The notes below the pieces were generated by a model. It ran no database searches, was not told the DNA's origin, and worked only from the letters and a program-made list of their open reading frames with translations. This document shows, piece by piece, positions 58,110 through 64,000 of a DNA stretch of 64,000 nt (its first letter is position 1; the number at the start of each line of letters is the position of its first letter). Made by a program: the position numbers and the translations under genes. The DNA lies in NCBI RefSeq assembly GCF_900103975.1, contig NZ_FNIR01000009.1, positions 186,001-250,000 on the forward strand, in the 5' to 3' direction. Source of the DNA: Klenkia soli. GTDB lineage: Bacteria; Actinomycetota; Actinomycetes; Mycobacteriales; Geodermatophilaceae.

Positions 58110-58559
58110 GTGGACGCGGTCGAGCGCGAGGTCGTGCTGCTGCTGCGCGAGGTGTCCGTGGTCAGCAACCGCACGGCCGCCGTCTTCGGCGAGACCCACG
58201 ACCTGCACCGCACCGACCTCGACGCGCTGGCCGTCGTCGTCGGGGCGGCGATGGGCGGGGTGGAGATGACCCCGGGGCGGCTGGCCACCGAGCTGCGGCT
58301 GTCCTCGGCCGCCACCACGGCGCTCGTCGACCGGCTGGAGCGGGCCGGCCACCTGGTCCGCGAGCGCAGCACCACCGACCGGCGCCAGGTCGTGCTGCGG
58401 GTGCAGGACCGCGCCCGCGAGCTCGCGCGCGAGTTCTTCACCCCGATGGCCGACGACGTCGGGGCCGTCCTCGCCGACATGAGCCCGGACGACGTCGCCG
58501 TGGTCGCCCGGTTCCTCCGCCGGGCCGTGGCGGCGCTGGGACCCGCAGCGCAGGACTAG
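58110..58559 (+). CDS. MarR-family transcriptional regulator
   Basis: A 149-residue winged-helix regulator: DLDALAVVVGAAMGGVEMTPGRLATELRLSSAATTALVDRLERAGHLVRERSTTDRRQVVLRVQDRAREL is the MarR HTH and wing with the conserved DxRxxxL-like DRRQVVL. GTG 58110 is chosen because GGAGG lies 5 bases before it; GTGs at 58104 and 58092 are in frame. It is divergent from the membrane protein gene at 58013 and likely represses it through the 58043 dyad. Ligand unknown. Confidence 0.88.
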   Translation: MDAVEREVVLLLREVSVVSNRTAAVFGETHDLHRTDLDALAVVVGAAMGGVEMTPGRLATELRLSSAATTALVDRLERAGHLVRERSTTDRRQVVLRVQDRARELAREFFTPMADDVGAVLADMSPDDVAVVARFLRRAVAALGPAAQD

Positions 58560-58600
58560 TTGCGCGTTACACGATCTTGCTGCGCGGGCATGGGCGGGCC

Positions 58601-59224
58601 GTGGACGAGATCCTGCAGGCCCTGCTCAGCACCCCGCGGGGCACCGGTCTGGCCGTGATCGCCGTCGTGCTGGTCGCCGAGTCCGGCCTGCTGGCCGGCA
58701 TGCTGCTGCCCGGCAGCACCGCCGCGCTGGCCGCCGGCTGGCTGTCGGTCAACCGCGGGCTCCCGCTGCCGCTGGTGATCGCCGTCGTCACCGCCGCGAC
58801 CGTGGCCGGCGCCCACCTGTCGTGGTGGCGGGGCCGGCACACCGACGCCCCGGCGAAGGTGCAGGGCCGGCTCCGCACGCTGCTCACCAGGGTGTTCGCG
58901 GGCCTCCGCCGGCACCCGCTGGTCGTCGTGGCGGTGGCCCAGTGCGTGGCCGGCACCCGCACGCTCACCCCCCGGGCGGCCGCGGCCGCAGGGGTGTCCT
59001 ACCGACGCTTCGCCGTCGCCCAGCTGGTCGGCGCGACGGCGTGGGCCAGCGTGCTCGTGGTCAGCGGGCGCTCCGCCGCGTCGCTGGTCCCGCCGCTGGA
59101 CCCCGACCTCTACGCCACCGTGCCGCTGGTGGTCGGCCTGGTCGTCGCCGCGGTGATCGCGGTCAAGGTGGTCCGCCGGCACCGCTCGGCCGGCCAGCCC
59201 GCGCCCGTCCCCGCGCCCGCCTGA
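58601..59224 (+). CDS. DedA-like (SNARE-associated family) membrane protein
   Basis: A 207-residue protein with about five helices. The opening ESGLLAGMLLPGSTAALAA corresponds to the DedA E-x-LGL-PGE-type re-entrant segment. VVAVAQCVAGTRTLTPRAAAAAGVSYRRFAVAQLVGATAWAS matches the conserved FxRxxP/G-x-R region in weakened form (AGTRTLTPRAAAAAG). DedA proteins handle lipid-carrier recycling or membrane homeostasis; this one is a divergent member. GTG 58601 is chosen; a TTG at 58577 in frame is possible. It is 41 bases after MarR and convergent with DUF309. Confidence 0.75.
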   Translation: MDEILQALLSTPRGTGLAVIAVVLVAESGLLAGMLLPGSTAALAAGWLSVNRGLPLPLVIAVVTAATVAGAHLSWWRGRHTDAPAKVQGRLRTLLTRVFAGLRRHPLVVVAVAQCVAGTRTLTPRAAAAAGVSYRRFAVAQLVGATAWASVLVVSGRSAASLVPPLDPDLYATVPLVVGLVVAAVIAVKVVRRHRSAGQPAPVPAPA

Positions 59225-59242
59225 CCCCTCACCGCAGGCGGG
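59216..59242. terminator. Bidirectional hairpin over two convergent stop codons
   Basis: CCCGCCTG (59216-59223) pairs perfectly with CAGGCGGG (59235-59242) across an 11-base loop. Both the DedA stop (59222-59224) and the DUF309 stop (59229-59231) lie within it, so it probably ends both transcripts. Confidence 0.6.
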
Positions 59243-59681
59243 GCGGCTCCGCCGGCGCCGTGACGTCGACCGCCCGCGCCCACCGGGCCAGCACCTCGCC
59301 GTCCACCCCCAGGCCGGCCGCCACGTCCGCCGCCGCGGCCACGTGCCCGGCACCCCGGTCCAGCAGCGTGCGGGCCCCGGCCGCGTTGCCGCGCGCCGCG
59401 TGGGTGAGGCCGACGGCGACCTGGGCCAGTCCGCGCCACAGCTCGCGCTGGTCGGCGGGCCCGGTCTTCCAGGCGTCCTCGAGCACCTCGTGGGCGTGGA
59501 AGGGACGGCCGGCGTCCAGCAACCGCTGGGCCTCGTCGAGGGTCTCCTCCGGGGTGCGGACGACGCCCTCCGGCGCGCGCTCGACGCCGGGCGCCCCGTG
59601 CGGCAGCGGACGGCCCAGCCCGTCCCGTGGGCGGGCGTTGCGGGCCCGCCCCTCGGCGTCCCGGTCGCGCGGTGCGGTCAC
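59229..59681 (-). CDS. DUF309 protein
   Basis: A 150-residue protein. The N terminus RDRDAEGRARNARPRDGLGRPLPHG is the standard leader of actinobacterial DUF309 proteins. The helical domain ETLDEAQRLLDAGRPFHAHEVLEDAWKTGPADQRELWRGLAQVAVGLTHAARGN carries the family hallmark H-x-H-E-V-L-E-x-x-W. Function is unknown; the His/Glu/Trp motif has suggested metal or small-ligand binding. GTG 59681 gives the full leader. It is divergent from the ergothioneine operon at a distance of about 160 bases. Confidence 0.85.
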   Translation of the reverse strand: MTAPRDRDAEGRARNARPRDGLGRPLPHGAPGVERAPEGVVRTPEETLDEAQRLLDAGRPFHAHEVLEDAWKTGPADQRELWRGLAQVAVGLTHAARGNAAGARTLLDRGAGHVAAAADVAAGLGVDGEVLARWARAVDVTAPAEPPRLR

Positions 59682-59844
59682 GGCCCCATCCTCCGCCCGC
59701 GGATGGCCATCGGGTGACAACTCACCTGCGCGGTTGCCGAGGTCCCCTGCCGCGTGCACCCTGGAGAGCGAGGACGGCCCGCCCCGCGCAGGTCGCCCCC
59801 GCACCGACCCGCGGTCGTCGTCGACCGGTCCGGACCTGGAGGGG

Positions 59845-61116
59845 GTGACCGCACCCGTGTTCGTGGACGAGCAGGCCGTGCACCAGCTGGACGGCGTCGA
59901 GGACGCCCGTGCCCACGTGCAGGCCACCGCGCTCACGCCGGCCGAGCCCGGCCCGGTCGGCCTGGAGCTCGAGGCGCACCTGGTCGACCTGCGGTCACCG
60001 GCCGCCCGGGTGCCCTGGGCGCGCATCACCGCCGTGGTCGACGCCCTGCCGCCGCTCCCCGGGCGCAGCCGGGTGACGCTGGAGCCCGGTGGGCAGGTCG
60101 AGCTGTCCGGCCCACCCGCACCCGGGGTGGCGGACGCCGTGGCCCGGCTGCGCGCCGACACCGCCGTCGTCCGGTCCGCCCTGGCCGCCGAGGGCCTGGG
60201 CCTGGCCGCGCTGGGCACGGACCCGCTGCGACCGACCGGGCGGGTCAGCCCCGGCCCCCGCTACCTGGCGATGGAGCAGCACTTCGCGGCCATCGGCTGC
60301 CCCGGGGCGGGTGCGGCGATGATGACCTCGACGGCGTCCCTGCAGGTCAACCTCGAGGCCGGGCCCGCGTCGGCGCACCGCGACCGCGTGGCGCTGGTGC
60401 ACGCGCTGGGCCCGGTGCTGGTCGCCGTCTCGGCGTCCTCGCCCCTGCTGGCCGGTCGCGAGACCGGCTGGGCCTCCACCCGGCAGCAGGTGTGGGGCGA
60501 CCTGGACCAGGCCCGCTGCGGCCCGCTGCTGGGCCGGCGCGACCCGGCCGAGGAGTGGGCCGACTACGCCCTCGCCGCGCCGGTGATGCTGGTGCGCTGG
60601 ACCGACGACGGCGGCGCCGAGCCGGTGGCCGGCCGGGTGCCGTTCGCCGACTGGGCCGCGGGCCGCACCCTGCTGGGCGGTCGCCGTCCCACCACCGGCG
60701 ACCTCGACTACCACCTGACCACGCTGTTCCCGCCGGTCCGGCCGCGCGGGTTCCTGGAGATCCGCTACCTGGACGCCGCCCCCGAGCCGTGGTGGCCGGC
60801 GCTGGCCGCGGTCACCGCCACCCTGCTCGACGACCCGGTCGCCGCCGACCTCGCGGCGGAGGCGTGCCTGCCCGTCGTCGGCCGCTGGACCGACGCCGCC
60901 CGGCACGGCCTCGCCGACACGCAGCTGCACGCCGCCGCCCGGGCCTGCCTCGAGGCCGTCGCCGACCTCGTCCCCCCAGCCCTGCGCCCCGAGGTGCACG
61001 CCCTGGCCGAGCTCGTCGCGGCCGGCCGCAGCCCCGGCGACGCCGTCCTGACCACGGCCCGCACGTCGGGCCCCAAGGCCGCCCTGCTCGCGGCCACGAA
61101 GGAGGAACCGGCATGA
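59845..61116 (+). CDS. egtA: EgtA, glutamate-cysteine ligase of ergothioneine synthesis
   Basis: A 423-residue enzyme of the GCS2-type ligase family: [13 protein letters not shown] opens the active site, then [13 protein letters not shown], the ATP/metal strand [15 protein letters not shown], and [22 protein letters not shown]. It makes gamma-glutamylcysteine, the sulfur donor used by EgtB in mycobacterial-type ergothioneine synthesis. GTG 59845 follows GGAGGG. It leads the operon and its stop overlaps the egtB start (ATGA). The order egtA-B-C-D is the mycobacterial one. Confidence 0.92.
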   Translation: MTAPVFVDEQAVHQLDGVEDARAHVQATALTPAEPGPVGLELEAHLVDLRSPAARVPWARITAVVDALPPLPGRSRVTLEPGGQVELSGPPAPGVADAVARLRADTAVVRSALAAEGLGLAALGTDPLRPTGRVSPGPRYLAMEQHFAAIGCPGAGAAMMTSTASLQVNLEAGPASAHRDRVALVHALGPVLVAVSASSPLLAGRETGWASTRQQVWGDLDQARCGPLLGRRDPAEEWADYALAAPVMLVRWTDDGGAEPVAGRVPFADWAAGRTLLGGRRPTTGDLDYHLTTLFPPVRPRGFLEIRYLDAAPEPWWPALAAVTATLLDDPVAADLAAEACLPVVGRWTDAARHGLADTQLHAAARACLEAVADLVPPALRPEVHALAELVAAGRSPGDAVLTTARTSGPKAALLAATKEEPA

Positions 61117-62387
61117 CCGACATCAGCAGCAGCATCGACACCGTCGTCCGCGACCTCGCGGCCGCCCGCGAGCGCACGCTGCACCTGACCGACCTCGACG
61201 AGCCCGAGCTGCTCCGCCAGCACGACCCGCTGATGAGCCCGCTGGTCTGGGACCTCGCGCACATCGGCCAGCAGGAGGACCTCTGGCTGCTGCGCGGTGG
61301 CCAGGCCGGCCGGTGCGGCATCCTGCCGCCCGACGTCGAGCAGCTCTACGACGCCTTCACCCACCCCCGCGCGGTGCGGGCCGAGCTCCCCCTGCTGCCG
61401 CCGGTCGAGGCCCGCCGGTACGTGGGCGAGGTCCGCGCCCGGGTGCTCGACCGGGTGGCCGACGCCGACGCGTTCGAGGTGGCGATGGTGGTCAGCCACG
61501 AGCAGCAGCACGACGAGACGATGCTGCAGACCCTGCAGCTGCGCTCGGGCCCGGCCCTGCTCGGCACCGGCACCCCGCTGCCCCCGGGGCGGCCCGGTGT
61601 CGCCGGCACACGGGTGCTGGTCCCCGGCGGGCCGGTCCAGATCGGCGTCGACGGCACCGCCGAGCCGTTCAGCCTGGACAACGAGCGGCCCGCGCACACC
61701 GTCGACGTCGCGGCCTTCGCGATCGGGCGGGTGCCGGTGACGACCGCCGAGTACGCGCAGTTCGTCGGCGACGGCGGCTACGCCCGCCCCGACCTGTGGA
61801 CGACGCGGGGCTGGCAGGTGCGCACCGACATGGGTCTCGAGCACCCGATGGGCTGGCACGGCGACGGCACACGCACCCGGTTCGGCGTGGTCGAGGAGGT
61901 GCCCGCCGACGAGCCCGTCCAGCACATCAGCTGGTTCGAGGCCGACGCCTACGCCCGCTGGGCCGGCGCGCGGCTGCCCACCGAGGTCGAGTGGGAGAAG
62001 GCCGCGGCCTGGGACCCCGCAGCCGGCCGGCGCCGCCGCCACCCCTGGGGTGACACCGAGCCCACCGCCGAGCTCACCGACCTGGGCGGCACGTCGCTGC
62101 GGCCGGCCCCGGTCGGCGCGTACCCCGCCGGCGCCTCGGCCTACGGGGTCGAGCAGCTGCTGGGCGGGGTCTGGGAGTGGACGTCCTCGGACTTCACCGC
62201 GTGGCCGGGCTTCACCCCGATGCTCTACGCCGACTACTCCGCCCCGTTCTTCGGCGGCGACTACAAGGTCCTGCGCGGCGGGGCCTGGTCGGTCGGCCCC
62301 TCGATCCTGCGGCCGAGCTTCCGCAACTGGGACCACCCGCAGCGGCGGCAGGTCTTCAGCGGCGTCCGGCTGGCCTGGGATGTGTAG
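61113..62387 (+). CDS. egtB: EgtB, hercynine sulfoxide synthase
   Basis: A 424-residue non-haem iron enzyme. The DinB-like N-terminal domain carries the iron ligands His50 (LAHIGQQE) and His129/His133 in SHEQQHDE. The C-terminal formylglycine-generating-enzyme-like domain holds [52 protein letters not shown] and [34 protein letters not shown]. It joins hercynine and gamma-glutamylcysteine with O2. ATG 61113 has GGAGG upstream and overlaps egtA. The egtC gene starts 8 bases before its stop. Confidence 0.94.
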   Translation: MTDISSSIDTVVRDLAAARERTLHLTDLDEPELLRQHDPLMSPLVWDLAHIGQQEDLWLLRGGQAGRCGILPPDVEQLYDAFTHPRAVRAELPLLPPVEARRYVGEVRARVLDRVADADAFEVAMVVSHEQQHDETMLQTLQLRSGPALLGTGTPLPPGRPGVAGTRVLVPGGPVQIGVDGTAEPFSLDNERPAHTVDVAAFAIGRVPVTTAEYAQFVGDGGYARPDLWTTRGWQVRTDMGLEHPMGWHGDGTRTRFGVVEEVPADEPVQHISWFEADAYARWAGARLPTEVEWEKAAAWDPAAGRRRRHPWGDTEPTAELTDLGGTSLRPAPVGAYPAGASAYGVEQLLGGVWEWTSSDFTAWPGFTPMLYADYSAPFFGGDYKVLRGGAWSVGPSILRPSFRNWDHPQRRQVFSGVRLAWDV

Positions 62388-63072
62388 GCACCTCGCCTAC
62401 CTGGGTCGCGCCCGCAGCCTGGCCTCGCTGGTGCTCGCGCCGCCGTCCTCGCTGCTCGTGCAGTCCTACGCCCCCCGCCGGCAGCGGCACGGCACGGTGA
62501 ACGCCGACGGCTGGGGCGTGGGCTGGTGGGCCCCCGAGGTCGCCGAGCCGGCGAGGTGGCGGTCGGCGTCCCCGCTGTGGGGGTCGGCGTCCTTCGCGTC
62601 GGTCGCCCCGGCCGTGGCGTCGTCCTGCGTGCTGGCCGCCGTCCGGTCCGCCACCGCCGGCATGCCGATCGACGAGTCCGCGGCCGCGCCGTTCACCGAC
62701 GGCCGGTGGCTGATCTCGCACAACGGCCGGGTCGACCGCGCCGTGCTGCCCCCGGCCGCCGCGGTGGCCGCCGAGAGCGTCTGCGACAGCGCCCAGCTGG
62801 CCTCCCTGGTGTTCGCCACCGGGGTCGATGCCCTGGGCGAGGTGGTCCGCGAGGTCGGCGGGCGCGACCCCGGCGCCCGGCTCAACATGCTGGCCGCCGA
62901 CGGCACCCGCCTGCTGGCCACCACCTGGGGCGACACCCTCTCGGTGCTCGAGACCCCCGAGGGCACCGTGCTGGCCAGCGAGCCCTACGACGACGACCCC
63001 CGCTGGACCGACGTCCCCGACCGGCACCTGGTGCAGGTCACCCCCGACGGCACCACCCTGGAGCAGCTGTGA
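62380..63072 (+). CDS. egtC: EgtC, glutamine-amidotransferase-fold hydrolase
   Basis: A 230-residue class II amidotransferase. It starts MCRHLAYLG, so that after Met removal the catalytic nucleophile is the N-terminal Cys, as required. [18 protein letters not shown] and [16 protein letters not shown] are the substrate loops. It cuts the gamma-glutamyl group from the EgtB product. ATG 62380 lies within the end of egtB in another frame. It overlaps egtD by 4 bases. Confidence 0.93.
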   Translation: MCRHLAYLGRARSLASLVLAPPSSLLVQSYAPRRQRHGTVNADGWGVGWWAPEVAEPARWRSASPLWGSASFASVAPAVASSCVLAAVRSATAGMPIDESAAAPFTDGRWLISHNGRVDRAVLPPAAAVAAESVCDSAQLASLVFATGVDALGEVVREVGGRDPGARLNMLAADGTRLLATTWGDTLSVLETPEGTVLASEPYDDDPRWTDVPDRHLVQVTPDGTTLEQL

Positions 63073-64000
63073 CCTTCACCCTCACCGACCACCTCGGCCC
63101 CGTCGACGCCGGCGCCGCCCTGCGCGCCGACGTGCAGGCCGGCCTCACCGCGACCCCGAAGACCCTGCCGCCGACCTGGTTCTACGACGCCCGGGGCAGC
63201 GAGCTGTTCGACGAGATCACCCGGCTGCCCGAGTACTACCCGACCCGGGCCGAGCGGTCGATCCTCGTCGAGCACGCCGACGAGGTCGCCGTCCTGTCCG
63301 GGGCCGACACCCTCGTCGAGCTGGGCAGCGGGACGTCGGAGAAGACCCGGTTGCTGCTCGAGTCGCTCACCACCGCCGGCACGCTGCGCCGCTTCGTGCC
63401 CTTCGACGTCGACCCCACCGTGCTGCGGCACGCCGGCGAGGTGATCGGCGAGCAGTTCCCGGGCCTCGCCGTCGACGCCGCGGTCGGCGACTTCACCGTG
63501 CACCTGGGCAAGCTGCCCCGCGAGGGCGTGCGGCTGGTGGCGTTCCTGGGCTCGACGATCGGCAACCTGGAGCCCGGGCCGCGGGCGGCGTTCCTCGCCG
63601 ACGTCGGCGCGATGCTCGACCCGGGCGACTGGTTCCTGCTGGGCACCGACCTGGTGAAGGACACCGACCGGCTGGTGGCCGCCTACGACGACGCCGCCGG
63701 GGTCACCGCGGCGTTCAACGAGAACGTGCTGGCCGTGGTCAACCGCGAGCTGGACGCCGACGCCGACCTCGCCGCGTTCGAGCACGTGGCGGTGTGGGAC
63801 GCCGAGAACTCCTGGATCGAGATGCGGCTGCGCTCGGCCCGCGACCAGGTCGTGCACATCGGCGCGCTGGACCTCGACGTCCCCTTCGCCGCCGGCGAGG
63901 ACCTGCGCACCGAGGTGTCGACCAAGTTCACCGTCGAGGGAGTCGCCGCCGAGCTGGCTGCTGCGGGCCTGCGGGTGGCGGAGTGCTGGACCGACGAGGA
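63069..64000 (+). CDS. egtD: EgtD, histidine N-alpha-methyltransferase (runs off window)
   Basis: The first 310 residues of a methyltransferase usually about 320 long. It has TPKTLPPTWFYDARGSELFDEITRLPEYYPTRAE (the family's substrate-binding start), the SAM motif LVELGSGTSEKTRLLLE, VPFDVDPTVLRHAGE, FLGSTIGNLEPGPR and WIEMRLRSARDQVVHI. It trimethylates histidine to hercynine, the first step of the pathway. GTG 63069 overlaps egtC's stop by 4 bases. The C-terminal end and any egtE lie beyond the window. Confidence 0.93.
   Translation, partial: MTFTLTDHLGPVDAGAALRADVQAGLTATPKTLPPTWFYDARGSELFDEITRLPEYYPTRAERSILVEHADEVAVLSGADTLVELGSGTSEKTRLLLESLTTAGTLRRFVPFDVDPTVLRHAGEVIGEQFPGLAVDAAVGDFTVHLGKLPREGVRLVAFLGSTIGNLEPGPRAAFLADVGAMLDPGDWFLLGTDLVKDTDRLVAAYDDAAGVTAAFNENVLAVVNRELDADADLAAFEHVAVWDAENSWIEMRLRSARDQVVHIGALDLDVPFAAGEDLRTEVSTKFTVEGVAAELAAAGLRVAECWTDE

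Overview
The window is 64 kb of very GC-rich DNA (strong G/C at third codon positions, many GTG starts, frequent ATGA/GTGA stop-start overlaps), typical of an actinobacterial chromosome. The gene set includes ergothioneine synthesis, polyprenol-phosphomannose glycosyltransfer, a DtxR/IdeR-type iron box and a mycosporine-like amino acid cluster. This would suit a desert or stone-dwelling actinobacterium such as a member of the Geodermatophilaceae or Pseudonocardiaceae, but that assignment is inference. I found no rRNA, tRNA, CRISPR array or insertion sequence. No gene-free stretch exceeds about 300 bases.

Layout. 1-1.8 kb: the end of a polyprenol-phosphate mannose synthase and an MptB-like mannosyltransferase. 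1.8-7.5 kb: rhodanese, two bPH2 membrane proteins, a GNAT, a TetR repressor with its divergent MFS exporter and two tandem operators, and a pentapeptide-repeat-like protein. 7.6-19.1 kb (minus strand): a nine-gene catabolic operon. Reading 5'-3' it holds acyl-CoA dehydrogenase, acyl-CoA ligase, biotin-dependent carboxylase beta and alpha, enoyl-CoA hydratase, a TIGR03084 protein, an AtuA-family protein, a TetR regulator and a GlmL/MutL-like ATPase. This resembles the acyclic terpene (citronellol/geraniol) or leucine/isovalerate pathways. A second acyl-CoA ligase is divergent. 21-24.4 kb: ActP-type acetate symporter with its DUF485 partner, and a PiT phosphate transporter. 24.4-27.1 kb: an unusual Rieske protein with an internal duplication, a 58-residue coupled ORF, a universal stress protein and a HAD phosphatase. 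27.2-33.8 kb: a two-component system followed by a lipoprotein/MacA/MacB-like efflux operon.

33.9-40.1 kb (minus strand) is the most interesting region. It is a mycosporine-like amino acid (UV sunscreen) cluster with the DDGS-like cyclase (MysA), O-methyltransferase (MysB), ATP-grasp ligase (MysC) and D-Ala-D-Ala ligase-like enzyme (MysD). A TauD-type Fe(II)/2-oxoglutarate dioxygenase sits inside it, and it is headed by a HAD-fold protein whose catalytic DxD motif is gone. The last two are candidates for undescribed steps.

40.3-46 kb: a sigma-region-2-like membrane protein, a TetR regulator and an ABC exporter. 46-51.8 kb: a Kef-type antiporter, a Thr/Pro-rich surface protein, a metallo-beta-lactamase-fold hydrolase, a membrane protein and a Fpg/Nei glycosylase, punctuated by large composite hairpins. 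51.9-53.7 kb: an AlbA_2/ATPase regulator with visibly lower GC, probably acquired. 53.7-59.7 kb: a ferric-siderophore binding lipoprotein under an iron box, malic enzyme, a PadR module, a membrane protein divergent from a MarR regulator, a DedA-like protein and a DUF309 protein. 59.8-64 kb: the ergothioneine operon egtA-egtB-egtC-egtD, the last gene running off the window. Ergothioneine and mycosporines would together give antioxidant and UV protection.
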